This document shows positions 44,534-55,472 of a stretch of 64,000 nt of DNA, piece by piece; within the stretch, counting starts at the first letter, position 1; the number at the start of each line of letters is the position of its first letter. Location: NCBI GenBank assembly GCA_025965155.1, contig JAOPXN010000099.1:1-64000 (forward strand), written 5' to 3'. The DNA is from Propionibacteriaceae bacterium (GTDB lineage Bacteria; Actinomycetota; Actinomycetes; Propionibacteriales; Propionibacteriaceae). Position numbers and translations under genes: made by a program. The notes beneath the pieces are model-generated. The model did not search any database. It saw nothing but the letters and a program-made list of their open reading frames with translations, and was not told the DNA's origin.

Positions 44534-45336
44534 TCTTCAGGCGTGGCAAAAAGGCTGAGGTCGACCAGACCCCCGACGAGCTCGAGGAGTCCGAGGCGGC
44601 TGCCAACCCAGACGCCGATCCAACCGACGCCAATGCAGCTGGCCCCGATGCCCCCGACGCCGCGGACGCGGCTGCTGACGACACGGGCGGTGGGTCGGCG
44701 GCGACGTTGGATCTGGACGCACTGGACGCCCAGGACTGGCGCAGCGAGGGCCCCTGGGATGTGTCCGAAGTCGAGCTGGACGAGGAAGAGGACGAGGACC
44801 CGGCACCACATCCGCGGATCGACCTCGGCAGCATGATTCTGACCGGCTTCCCGGGTGCTGAGCTGCGGCTGCAGATGTCGGAGGAGAGCCAGCAGATCGT
44901 CTCCGCGATGTTGATCAACGACGACTCCGCCATCGAGCTCGGAGCGTACGCGGCCCCGCGTAGCGGTGGGCTGTGGAGCGAACTGCGGGACGAGATGATC
45001 GAGAACGCGACCGAGGCCGGTGGCTCCGCGGCGCTGGTCGAGGGACCGTTCGGTGTCGAGCTGCGCCGGCTGCTTCCCGTGTCGACTCCCGAGGGCGAGC
45101 AGGGGTACCAGCCGTCTCGAATGTGGGTCGTCGAAGGGCCCCGCTGGCTGCTGCGTGGCATCGTCTACGGGCAGGCCGCGCTGGAGGACGGTCTGGAGTC
45201 GCCGGTGGCGGAGATGCTCGAGGCCTTCCGCAGCGTCATCGTCCGGCGAGGGGATGAGGCGATGGCGCCCGGCGACCTGCTGCCGCTGGTTCTGCCGCAG
45301 GGACTCACCCCCGAAGCCGAGCCTGAGCAGGCTTGA
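44530..45336 (+). CDS. DUF3710 domain protein
   Basis: A 268-residue protein. The first ~95 residues are acidic, alanine- and aspartate-rich and probably disordered ([20 protein letters not shown], then repeated D-A-P/A-D runs). Residues ~95-260 are the DUF3710 domain, with [35 protein letters not shown] and [16 protein letters not shown]. The role is unknown. The gene is joined to dut by an ATGA overlap and lies 30 bp before the OB-fold gene, as in mycobacteria. Confidence 0.94.
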   Translation: MIFRRGKKAEVDQTPDELEESEAAANPDADPTDANAAGPDAPDAADAAADDTGGGSAATLDLDALDAQDWRSEGPWDVSEVELDEEEDEDPAPHPRIDLGSMILTGFPGAELRLQMSEESQQIVSAMLINDDSAIELGAYAAPRSGGLWSELRDEMIENATEAGGSAALVEGPFGVELRRLLPVSTPEGEQGYQPSRMWVVEGPRWLLRGIVYGQAALEDGLESPVAEMLEAFRSVIVRRGDEAMAPGDLLPLVLPQGLTPEAEPEQA

Positions 45337-45368
45337 CGTCGGTGACATCCTTTTAGTGGGAAGTGATG

Positions 45369-45764
45369 ATGGTCATGGTCATGGATAAGCCAGCAAACAT
45401 GCTGCAGCGGGCGCTGCGGCGGCTCTCCTCCTCCAATGAGGAGCTCGAGTCGGAGGAACTGCAACGTTCGGTCCGCGCCTCGGGTGCGGTGCCGATCAAG
45501 AACTGCGAGGACCGTCAGCTGGTCCACCTCACCGGAACCGTGAGCCACGTCACGATCACTCCTCGAGCCGGGCATCCGGCTCTGGAAGTTGAGCTGCGGG
45601 ACGGCTCCGGAGCGGTGACGCTGGTGTGGTTGGGCCGCCGGCAGATTCCGGGCATCGACCCCGGCCGGGCGATCAAGATCGCCGGGCGGATCAGCTGTCA
45701 CGAAGGCCGCCGGTTGATCTACAACCCGCGGTACGAGCTGTTGCAGGCGCCGTCGGCTTCATGA
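45369..45764 (+). CDS. OB-fold nucleic-acid-binding protein
   Basis: About 131 residues. Residues ~35-125 form an OB fold: LVHLTGTVSHVTITPRAG, LEVELRDGSGAVTLVWLGRR, and GRAIKIAGRISCHEGRRLI. Such small OB proteins occur next to DUF3159 genes throughout actinobacteria; a DNA- or RNA-binding role is assumed from the fold. The start is uncertain: GTG 45363 and ATGs at 45366, 45369, 45375 and 45381 are all in frame. The GGGAAG at 45358-45363 fits 45369 best. The stop overlaps the DUF3159 start as ATGA. Confidence 0.9.
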   Translation: MVMVMDKPANMLQRALRRLSSSNEELESEELQRSVRASGAVPIKNCEDRQLVHLTGTVSHVTITPRAGHPALEVELRDGSGAVTLVWLGRRQIPGIDPGRAIKIAGRISCHEGRRLIYNPRYELLQAPSAS

Positions 45765-46489
45765 GTCCTGACGTACCCGCCAGGAAGAGCACCGAGCTCT
45801 CCGACGGCCTGCCCTCGGGCGAACCCGAGTTCCGCTACGTCGAGGAGTTCGTCCGGCACCAGCTGTCCCAGTCACTGGGCGGTGTCCGAGGGATGCTGGA
45901 GTCCGCGCTGCCCTTTGTCGCGTTCACCATCGCCTGGGTGATCGGGCGTCAGCTCTACCCCGCGCTGGCAGCGGCGGTGGGTGTGGCTGTGGTTCTCGGC
46001 ATCATCAGGGTGGTCCAGAAGCAGTCGCTCAAGTTCGTCGCTCAAGCCATCTTTCCGACCGCGATCGCCGCCCTGATCGCAGCACGGACCGGTCGAGCCG
46101 AGGACATTTTTCTGCCCGGGATTCTCTACAACGGGGTACTGGCGCTGATCTCGATCGTCACCATCGCGATCCGCCGGCCGCTGGTCGGGTACGTGATCGG
46201 GGCGGCCATCGGCGACCCGACGGGATGGACCGCAGACCGCGGTCTGGTCCGGATGACGTCCAAGCTGACCGCGGTGCTGGCGGTGCCGTACGTGCTCCGC
46301 TTCGTCATCCAGCTCCCGTTGTTCCTCTCCGGCAGCGTAATCGCGCTCGGCATCTCCAAGGTCGTACTGGGCTGGCCGCTGCTGCTGGCCGCACTGTTCG
46401 TGATCGGGCTGATGCTCTCCAAGGGCCGGACCCCGATGGAGGACTCCGCCTACGGCCGCCCCGCGGCCACCCCGGACAACCGGGCCTGA
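45761..46489 (+). CDS. DUF3159 membrane protein
   Basis: A 242-residue protein with about five to six hydrophobic helices after a ~35-residue soluble start. It contains SALPFVAFTIAWVIGRQL, VVQKQSLKFVAQAIFPTAIA, RRPLVGYVIGAAIGDPTGW and ALGISKVVLGWPLLLAALFV, the signature segments of DUF3159. The function is unknown. The ATG at 45761 overlaps the OB-fold gene stop (ATGA). It closes the co-directional DUF3093-dut-DUF3710-OB-DUF3159 run and converges with the trkA-type genes, with 35 bp between the stops. Confidence 0.94.
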   Translation: MSPDVPARKSTELSDGLPSGEPEFRYVEEFVRHQLSQSLGGVRGMLESALPFVAFTIAWVIGRQLYPALAAAVGVAVVLGIIRVVQKQSLKFVAQAIFPTAIAALIAARTGRAEDIFLPGILYNGVLALISIVTIAIRRPLVGYVIGAAIGDPTGWTADRGLVRMTSKLTAVLAVPYVLRFVIQLPLFLSGSVIALGISKVVLGWPLLLAALFVIGLMLSKGRTPMEDSAYGRPAATPDNRA

Positions 46490-46524
46490 CCCCGTCCGGG
46501 AGGACCGGGTGCGCGATCCTTACC

Positions 46525-47241
46525 TCAGATGTGCTGCACCCGTGGGGTCGGGGTGGTGGCCACCTGGATGGTCGAGTTGCGCGGAGCCAGCATGTTGGCC
46601 AGCTCGTGCTCGTAGTCCTGAGCGGTGATGAACAACAGCTCGTCCCGGGCCTCCAGCGACCCGTCCCGGTCCGGCGCCTGGGCATGGCCATCGCGGATGA
46701 TCGCCACCAGCACCACGTCACCAGGGAAGTTCAGGTCGCCGATCCGGATCCCGACGCACGGGCTCTCCGCCGGGAGCGTCATCTCCACCAGGTTGGCCTC
46801 GCCCTCGTGGAAGGTGAGCAGCCGGACCAGGTCGCCGACGGTCACCGCCTCCTCCACCAGGGCGCACATCAACCGGGGGGTCGACACAGCCACGTCGACG
46901 CCCCACACCTCGTTGAACAGCCATTCGTTCTTCGGGTGGTTCACCCGGGCGACCGTCCGCGGGACGCCGAACTCGGTCTTGGTCAGCAGCGAGATCACCA
47001 GGTTCGCCTTGTCGTCGCCGGTGGCGGCAATCGCGACGTCGCAGGTGTCGATGCCGGCCTCCTCCAGCGAGGACAGCTCACAAGCATCCGCCAGCAGCCA
47101 CTCTGCCTCCGGCAGCGTGCTGGACTTGATGGCACGGGGGTCGCGGTCGATCAGCAAAATCTGGTGACCGTTTTCCAACAGTTCTGCTGCGATGGAGCGG
47201 CCCACGTTGCCGGCCCCAGCGATGGCTACCCGCATCGTCAT
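46525..47241 (-). CDS. TrkA-family potassium uptake regulatory protein (CeoB-like)
   Basis: A 238-residue RCK protein. Residues ~1-120 bind NAD(H) or nucleotides (MRVAIAGAGNVGRSIAAELL, LLIDRDPRA, VAIAATGDDKANLV). Residues ~140-215 are a TrkA-C domain (VEMTLPAESPCVGIRIGDL). It gates a potassium uptake system at the cytoplasmic face. The first ATG at 47241 overlaps the stop of the upstream TrkA gene; a second start two codons in is possible. It is the downstream member of a pair. Confidence 0.95.
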   Translation of the reverse strand: MTMRVAIAGAGNVGRSIAAELLENGHQILLIDRDPRAIKSSTLPEAEWLLADACELSSLEEAGIDTCDVAIAATGDDKANLVISLLTKTEFGVPRTVARVNHPKNEWLFNEVWGVDVAVSTPRLMCALVEEAVTVGDLVRLLTFHEGEANLVEMTLPAESPCVGIRIGDLNFPGDVVLVAIIRDGHAQAPDRDGSLEARDELLFITAQDYEHELANMLAPRNSTIQVATTPTPRVQHI

Positions 47242-47900
47242 TCTCCCTTCGGTGGGTTGCCCAGGATGGTCTCCACTTCGGCCAGCCGGGCGTCTTCGAC
47301 AGCGGCGAACGCCAGATCTCCGTCCTGGAAGATGGTGCTCGTCTTTGGCACCATGCCGGAACCGAGCCTGAACAGGAAGGGGATCCTGGCGCCGGTCAGT
47401 TCCTCCATCCGGCCGATGCTGCGGCCGACCCAGGCACGGTCGACATGCACCTCCATCAGCCGCACAGAGCCGCTCGGGTCACGCCAGTGAGGTTCGGACC
47501 CGGCGGGCAGCAGTCGTCGCATCACCTGGTCGGCGGTCCAACGAACCGTGGCGACGGTAGGGATGCCGAGCCGTTCGTACACCTCGGCTCGACCGGGGTC
47601 GTAGATGCGGGCCACGACGTTGGAGACGTTGAAGGTCTCCCGGACGACGCGCGCGGACAAGATGTTGGAGTTGTCACCGCTGGAAACGGCGGCGAACGCC
47701 CCCGCCTGCTCGATCCCGGACTCCAGCAGAACCTCGCGGTCGAACCCGACGCCCTTGACCGTACGGCCGGTGAAGTCCGGGCCCAGTCGGCGAAAGGCGT
47801 CAGTGAGGATGTCGATCACGGCCACCGTATGGCCGCGCTTTTCCAAGCCCCGGGCCAGGCTGGATCCCACTCGACCGCAGCCCATGATCACGATGTGCAC
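47238..47900 (-). CDS. TrkA-family potassium uptake regulatory protein (CeoC-like)
   Basis: A 220-residue RCK protein with a GTG start. Residues ~1-125 have the dinucleotide fold (HIVIMGCGRVGSSLARGLE, VAVIDILTDAFRRLG, AFAAVSSGDNSNILSARVV). Residues ~140-210 are a TrkA-C-like domain. Together with the overlapping downstream TrkA gene it forms a two-gene unit. It is divergent, by 71 bp, from the KimA-like permease gene, so regulator and transporter genes share one promoter region. The longer frame to 47945 has no family support. Confidence 0.95.
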   Translation of the reverse strand: MHIVIMGCGRVGSSLARGLEKRGHTVAVIDILTDAFRRLGPDFTGRTVKGVGFDREVLLESGIEQAGAFAAVSSGDNSNILSARVVRETFNVSNVVARIYDPGRAEVYERLGIPTVATVRWTADQVMRRLLPAGSEPHWRDPSGSVRLMEVHVDRAWVGRSIGRMEELTGARIPFLFRLGSGMVPKTSTIFQDGDLAFAAVEDARLAEVETILGNPPKGE

Positions 47901-47971
47901 TGCACAGACGCTACACCGACGCCCGCCGATTGGAAGCCAGGGCATGGACGCCCGATATAGGCTTTCGGTTC

Positions 47972-49972
47972 GTGAGTCTTTCGGATGTAAGCAAGCGGCT
48001 GCTGCTCGGCCGTAAGCTGCGCAGTACGCAGCTCGGTGAGACTCTGCTTCCGAAGCGGATCGCGCTGCCGGTCTTCGCCTCGGACGCTCTCTCCTCGGTG
48101 GCGTACGCGCCCGACGAGATTTTGCTGACGCTCTCGCTGGCCGGGCTAGCTGCGTACGCCTACTCCTGGAAGATCGCGCTCTTGGTCGCGGTCGTGATGC
48201 TGGTCGTGGTCGCCTCCTACCGGCAGAACGTGCGCGCCTATCCCTCCGGCGGTGGCGACTACGAAGTGGCCACGGTGAACCTCGGCCCCAACGCCGGCTT
48301 GACCGTCGCCAGCGCGCTGCTGGTGGACTATGTGCTCACCGTGGCCGTGTCGATCTCGTCCGGAGTGCAGAACGCGAAGTCGGTGTTCCCGTTCATCGAC
48401 GGCCACGAAGGCTGGGTTGCCGCTATCGCAGCGCTGCTGCTGATGGCGCTCAACCTTCGCGGGGTGCGCGAGTCCGGCACGTTCTTCGCGATTCCGACCT
48501 ACTGCTTCATGGTGGGCATCCTGGGCATGGTCGGCTACGGGCTGTTCCGCATCCTGGTGCTCGACCAGAACGTTCAGGCGCACAGCGCTCAGTACGGCAT
48601 CGAGCCCGACCCCAGGTTTGCCGCTTTCAATGGGTTCTTGATGGTCGCGCTGCTTGCGCGCGCCTTCTCCTCCGGATGTGCTGCGCTGACCGGTGTGGAG
48701 GCCATCTCCAACGGCGTCCCTGCTTTCCGCAAGCCGAAGAGTCGGAACGCCGCCACCACGTTGCTGTTGCTGGGGACCATCTCGGTGACCATGCTGATTG
48801 GCGTCATCACGCTGGCCAACCTGACGAACCTCAAGCTGATCGACTTGGGCCACTCCTACTACACGCTGAACGGCCAGCGGGTGGACGTTCTTGAGGAGAC
48901 GGCCATCGGCCAGCTCGCCAGGGCGGTGTTCTACGACAACTTCCGTCCGGGCTTCTACTTCGTCATCGCGGCCACCATGATCATTCTGTTCCTGGCCGCG
49001 AACACGGCCTTCAACGGGTTCCCGGTGCTCGGCTCCATCCTCGCCCGGGACGGCTACCTGCCCCGGCAGCTGCACACCCGCGGTGACCGGCTGGCCTACA
49101 GCAACGGCATCCTGGTGCTGGCCTTCTTCGCGATCGTGCTTATCCTCGCCTTCAAGGCCGACGTCACGGCGCTGATCCAGCTCTACGTGGTCGGGGTGTT
49201 CGTCTCCTTCACTGTCAGCCAGCTCGGCATGATGCGGCACTGGACCCGGCTGCTGAAGACCGAGCACCGCCCGGAGGTCCGCGGCCGGATGATCCGCTCT
49301 CGGATGATCAACGCGGTGGGTCTGACCATGACCGGCACGGTGCTGGTGATCGTGCTGCTGTCCAAGTTCGCGCAAGGCGCCTACATCGCCATCATTGCGA
49401 TGGCGGTGCTGTTCGTGATCATGAAGCTGATCCGCCGGCACTACGACGCGGTGGCCCAGGAGACGGCCCTGGTAGAGGGTGAGGACCGGATGCTGCCAAG
49501 CCGCGTCCGGGCGATCGTCCTGGTCAGCAAGCTGCACAAGCCGACCGCCCGGGCGCTCGCGTTCGCCAAGGCGGCACGGCCGAGCACGTTGGAGGCGTTG
49601 ACCGTCGACGTCGATCCGGACGAGACCGCGCGGCTGAAGAAGGTGTGGGAGGAGATGGGCATCGACATCCCGCTCAAGGTGGTGGCCTCGCCGTACCGCG
49701 AAGTGACCAACCCTATTCTTGACTACGTGAAGAACGTCCGCAGTGAGAGCCCACGAGACGTCGTCACGGTCTACATCCCCGAGTACGTCGTGGGGCACTG
49801 GTGGGAGCAGATCCTGCACAACCAGAGCGCCCTCCGGCTGAAGGGCCGCCTGCTGTTCACGCCCGGGGTGATGGTCACCTCGGTGCCCTATCTGCTCTCA
49901 TCTTCCGACAAGGCCGAGCGGCGGATGCGCCGGGACGACGTGCCGGACGTTCGGCGGTCCCTGCACCGTTGA
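47972..49972 (+). CDS. APC superfamily permease, KimA-like potassium transporter
   Basis: A 666-residue protein with a GTG start. About 12 membrane helices span residues ~25-475, followed by a ~185-residue cytosolic domain. The sequence follows Bacillus subtilis KimA (YdaO) closely in layout and motifs: FASDALSSVAYAPDEILL, YPSGGGDYEVATVNLG, LLVDYVLTVAVSISSGVQN, FSSGCAALTGVEAISNGVPA and AANTAFNGFPVLGSILARDG. The C-terminal part also matches (WWEQILHNQSALRLKGRLLF). KimA is a high-affinity K+/H+ symporter inhibited by c-di-AMP; those properties are transferred by similarity only. It is often labelled amino acid permease. The neighbouring TrkA genes strengthen a potassium role. Its stop overlaps the RNA methyltransferase start (TGATG). 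Confidence 0.9.
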   Translation: MSLSDVSKRLLLGRKLRSTQLGETLLPKRIALPVFASDALSSVAYAPDEILLTLSLAGLAAYAYSWKIALLVAVVMLVVVASYRQNVRAYPSGGGDYEVATVNLGPNAGLTVASALLVDYVLTVAVSISSGVQNAKSVFPFIDGHEGWVAAIAALLLMALNLRGVRESGTFFAIPTYCFMVGILGMVGYGLFRILVLDQNVQAHSAQYGIEPDPRFAAFNGFLMVALLARAFSSGCAALTGVEAISNGVPAFRKPKSRNAATTLLLLGTISVTMLIGVITLANLTNLKLIDLGHSYYTLNGQRVDVLEETAIGQLARAVFYDNFRPGFYFVIAATMIILFLAANTAFNGFPVLGSILARDGYLPRQLHTRGDRLAYSNGILVLAFFAIVLILAFKADVTALIQLYVVGVFVSFTVSQLGMMRHWTRLLKTEHRPEVRGRMIRSRMINAVGLTMTGTVLVIVLLSKFAQGAYIAIIAMAVLFVIMKLIRRHYDAVAQETALVEGEDRMLPSRVRAIVLVSKLHKPTARALAFAKAARPSTLEALTVDVDPDETARLKKVWEEMGIDIPLKVVASPYREVTNPILDYVKNVRSESPRDVVTVYIPEYVVGHWWEQILHNQSALRLKGRLLFTPGVMVTSVPYLLSSSDKAERRMRRDDVPDVRRSLHR

Positions 49973-51156
49973 TGGCCTCAATGAACAGCGTCGGTGAGAT
50001 GGAGCTGATCGGACCGGTCGAGATCGGGCCGGTTGCGCACGGCGGCCACTGCGTGGCCCGGTATCAGGGCCGGGTGATCTTCGTCCGGCACACGCTGCCC
50101 GGCGAGACCGTCATGGTCCAGCCGACCGACACCAGCCACGACAAGTTCTGGCGCGGCGACGCGGTCGAGATCATCGACTCTTCCGCCGACCGCGTGTCCG
50201 CCCCGTGTCCGGTATCCGGGCCCGGACTGTGCGGCGGCTGCGACTTCCAGCACGTGAGCCTGCTGGGGCAGCGACGGCTAAAGACGGCGGTGGTGGCCGA
50301 GCAGCTCCACCGCCTGGCCTCCATTGAGTGGCAAGGCGCTGTCGAGGAGGTCAGCACGCCCGAGACCCCGGACGGCCTCCACTGGCGCACCCGGATGCGC
50401 TACCACGTCAACAGCGAGGGCAAAGTGGGGCTGCACGCCCACCGAACGCACAAGGTGATTCCAATACCTGACGACGGCTGTCCGATCGCCTCACCGAAGA
50501 CCGTCGACGTCACCATCAAGACATTTCCGCCCGGGTCGGAGTTGATCACCGCGCCGGGGGTGCTGCTGGTGAACGGCGAAGTCGTAGCAGGGCAGCCGAC
50601 GGTGCATGAGCACGCCGCCGGTCGCGACTGGGAGCTCGAAGCAGCCGGGTTCTGGCAGGTTCACCCGGCGGCGGCCGACACGCTCGTCGATGCTGTGCTC
50701 GACGGGTTGCAGCCGCGTGAGGGTGAGCGGGCGTTCGACCTTTACAGCGGGGTCGGCCTGTTCACCGGAGTCCTGGCTGACAGCGGCTGCGAGGTGTGGT
50801 CGGTGGAGCAGAGCAAGGCAGCGGTCCGGGCGGCGCACCGCAACCTCGAGGACGTGGCCGATCGGGTGCACCTTAGAGTCGGTCGGGTGGAGCGCCAGCT
50901 AGCCCGGATGCCACGGCGAACTGACCTCGTGGTCCTAGACCCGCCTCGGAGCGGGGCCGGTCGTGCAGTGATGCAGGCCATCGTTGCGCGGGCACCCCGA
51001 GCCATCGCCTACGTGGCCTGCGACCCCGCTGCTCTAGCCAGGGACCTGGGAACGGCGGCAGGCTTGGGCTATGAGCCCACCTCGATCCGCGCATTCGACC
51101 TGTTCCCGATGAGCCAGCACGTGGAGTGTGTGGCGATTCTTGCTGCGCGAGCCTGA
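49972..51156 (+). CDS. TrmA/RumA-type class I SAM-dependent RNA (uracil-C5) methyltransferase
   Basis: A 394-residue protein. Residues ~5-70 are a TRAM RNA-binding domain. Iron-sulfur ligands are visible: a C-x7-C-x2-C set (CPVSGPGLCGGC, about residues 78-89) and DGCP near 165. The Rossmann core has FDLYSGVGLFTGVLA and VVLDPPRSGAGR. The catalytic cysteine lies in YVACDPAALARDL near the end. It is expected to methylate uridine C5 in rRNA or tRNA; the exact target site is not predictable. Its start shares a base with the permease stop, so the two are coupled, as in mycobacteria (from memory, Rv2689c and Rv2690c). Confidence 0.94.
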   Translation: MASMNSVGEMELIGPVEIGPVAHGGHCVARYQGRVIFVRHTLPGETVMVQPTDTSHDKFWRGDAVEIIDSSADRVSAPCPVSGPGLCGGCDFQHVSLLGQRRLKTAVVAEQLHRLASIEWQGAVEEVSTPETPDGLHWRTRMRYHVNSEGKVGLHAHRTHKVIPIPDDGCPIASPKTVDVTIKTFPPGSELITAPGVLLVNGEVVAGQPTVHEHAAGRDWELEAAGFWQVHPAAADTLVDAVLDGLQPREGERAFDLYSGVGLFTGVLADSGCEVWSVEQSKAAVRAAHRNLEDVADRVHLRVGRVERQLARMPRRTDLVVLDPPRSGAGRAVMQAIVARAPRAIAYVACDPAALARDLGTAAGLGYEPTSIRAFDLFPMSQHVECVAILAARA

Positions 51157-51167
51157 GTGGAATGTTA

Positions 51168-51181
51168 TCTTGATGTCAAGA
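51168..51181. promoter_or_regulatory. Palindrome upstream of aconitase gene (candidate operator)
   Basis: A perfect 14-bp inverted repeat (TCTTGA-TG-TCAAGA) lies 36 bp before the acnA start, in the only 60-bp gap between it and the upstream gene. Its length and symmetry suit a dimeric helix-turn-helix regulator. I cannot name the regulator. Confidence 0.6.
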
Positions 51182-51216
51182 GAGTTTTGATCCGACGACC
51201 CCCCGGAGTTGAACAC

Positions 51217-54033
<2,817 letters not shown>

Positions 54034-54051
54034 GCAGTAGCCCTGTGATGT

Positions 54052-54084
54052 GGGGCTCTCAGCCGCTCGGCTGCTGAGAGCCCC
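54052..54084 (+). terminator. Strong terminator hairpin after acnA
   Basis: A perfect 12-bp stem (GGGGCTCTCAGC with GCTGAGAGCCCC) and a 9-nt loop, starting 19 bp after the acnA stop. No T-run follows, as is usual in high-GC actinobacteria. Weaker relatives of its CTCAGC / GCTGAG core recur in the repeat units downstream. Confidence 0.85.
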
Positions 54085-54205
54085 GACAGGTCGGTGCGCT
54101 GGCGGAGCGGTGAGCCGCTGACAATGCGCGACAACCCCCGCCGATCCGGCCATCCAAGGCCGGATCCGCTCTAGTCGTGGCCGGAAATCAGCGCATCCAT
54201 CGCGC

Positions 54206-54445
54206 TCACCGGTCCCGGAGCGTGCCTAGGACGAACTAGGCGCCGGCCACACGGCCCCGCCCCGACGAGCTGCACCAGCCCCGGGGCAGGACCGCCGAAC
54301 GGCTTCTCGGGGGCGCGGGGACGCTAAGGGGCGCCGGCGGCGAGACGGACGCCATGGAAGAGCGCGCCAGACAGGTGGATCGACTGGTGCTGGGACGACA
54401 TGGACGGGGACGAAGATGACGGTTCCCAGGATGACCGGCAGCGCC
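54206..54445 (-). pseudogene. EamA transporter C-terminal fragment, decayed copy A
   Basis: Aligned by eye to 55473-55714 of the intact EamA gene, from the stop region through the CCAGTCCCGGGGCAGGACCG-type segment to the GATGACC...CAGCGCC end. It contains indels and internal frame breaks and lacks a start. It cannot make a membrane protein of its own. Confidence 0.75.
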
Positions 54446-54634
54446 TCAGCTCGGCTGCTGAGAGGTGGAGGTGCGCGGGTACGTTGTCAGAACTTTGGCG
54501 CGGCTCAGCTGATCATGCCGCGTGCTGGCGGTGGCTGGGGGAGCCGCTGAAAATGCGCGACGACCGGCGCTCAACGGGCCATACCAGGTCGGATTCGCTT
54601 TAGTCGTGGCCGGAAATCAGCGCATCCATCGCGC

Positions 54635-54852
54635 TCACCGGCCCCGGAGCGTGCCGAGGACGAACTAGCCGCCGGCCACACACGCCCCGACGCGCTCCAC
54701 CAGTCCCGGGGCAGGACTGCCGGGCAGCATCTCGGCGCGGACGCCGAAGGGCGCCGGCGGCGAGCCGGGGGCCATGGAGAGGGCGCCAGACAGGTGGATC
54801 GACCGGTCCTGGAGGGCATGGACCGGGAAGGGCGACTCGGACGAGCAGCGCC
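54635..54852 (-). pseudogene. EamA transporter C-terminal fragment, decayed copy B
   Basis: Second copy of the same 3'-end piece. In one frame it still reads HALQDRSIHLSGALSM and PFGVRAEMLPGSPAPGLVE, clearly matching HRLIHLRGAVYM and PFGVRAAEMLLGGPAPGLVE of the intact protein. It is shorter than copies A and C because of deletions. Confidence 0.78.
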
Positions 54853-55046
54853 TCTGCTTCGGCTGCTGACAGGTGGAGGTACGCGGGTTCGTTGTTAGAC
54901 GTCGAACCCTGGCGCGGCGCAGCTGATCACCCGGCGTGCGCGATAGCTGGTGAGCCGCTGAAAATGCGCGACGACCCGCGCTCAACCGGCCATCCCAGGC
55001 CGGATTTGGCTCTAGTCGTGGTCGGAAATCAGCGCATCCATCGCGC

Positions 55047-55277
55047 TCATCGGTCCGGAGCGTGCCGAGGACGACCCAGCCGCCGCCATACACGCCCGCC
55101 CCGACGCCCTCCACCAGTCCCCGGGGCAGGACCGCAGAGCTCGGCGGCGCGGACGAGCCGAAGGGCCCCGGCGGCGAGACGTGGGCCATGGAGGGGGCGC
55201 CAGACAGGTGGATCGGCCGGTGCTGGACGGCATGGTCCGGGATGAAGATCACCGTCCCGAGGATGACGAGCAGCGCC
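55047..55277 (-). pseudogene. EamA transporter C-terminal fragment, decayed copy C
   Basis: Third copy, nearest the intact gene. It reads VQHRPIHLSGAPSMAHVS and LPRGLVEGVGAGVYGGGWVV, matching LQHRLIHLRGAVYMASVS and APGLVELVGMGMCVVGVYFV. Copies B and C together give an open frame of 195 codons (54665-55252), which is an accident of decay and not a gene. Confidence 0.78.
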
Positions 55278-55472
55278 TCAGCTTCGGCTGCTGAGAGGTT
55301 GAGGTACGTGGGTTCGCGTCAGACGTCGAACCCTGGCGCGGCTCAGCTGATCATGCCGCGTGCTGGCGGTGGCTGGGGGAGCCGCTGAAAATGCGCGACG
55401 ACCCGCTCTCAACCGGCCGTCCCAACTCGGATTCGCTCCAGTCGTGGTCGGATTTCAGCGCATCCAGCCCAC

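Larger units (their letters stand above)
54112..55472. repeat. Tandem array of three ~410-430-bp units derived from the EamA gene end
   Basis: The motif GAGCCGCTGAxAATGCGCGAC starts at 54112, 54541, 54952 and 55379, so the spacings are 429, 411 and 427 bp. A second landmark, (T/C)AGTCGTGG(C/T)CGGA, recurs at 54172, 54601, 55013 and 55439. Each unit has a ~180-bp non-coding part (including a CTCAGC...GCTGAG half-palindrome) and a ~240-bp part homologous to the last codons of the intact EamA gene. The fourth landmark pair leads directly into that intact gene. The three units share bases that the intact gene lacks, so they are closer to one another than to it. Confidence 0.85.

Noticed and set aside
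46490-46524. Bidirectional terminator between DUF3159 and the TrkA gene
   Set aside because: GC-rich but no uninterrupted stem of useful length could be built in the 35-bp gap.
48146-49819. 557-codon minus-strand open frame
   Set aside because: Antisense to the KimA-like permease; composed of D/H/R/Q-rich sequence typical of reverse-strand shadows of membrane proteins.
54665-55252. 195-codon minus-strand open frame between acnA and the EamA gene
   Set aside because: It contains two broken pieces homologous to the EamA C-terminus joined by non-coding spacer. It is treated as pseudogene fragments in the repeat array, not a gene.
54112-55472. Repeat array as a possible CRISPR
   Set aside because: Units are over 400 bp and mostly gene-derived; there are no short identical repeats with unique spacers.
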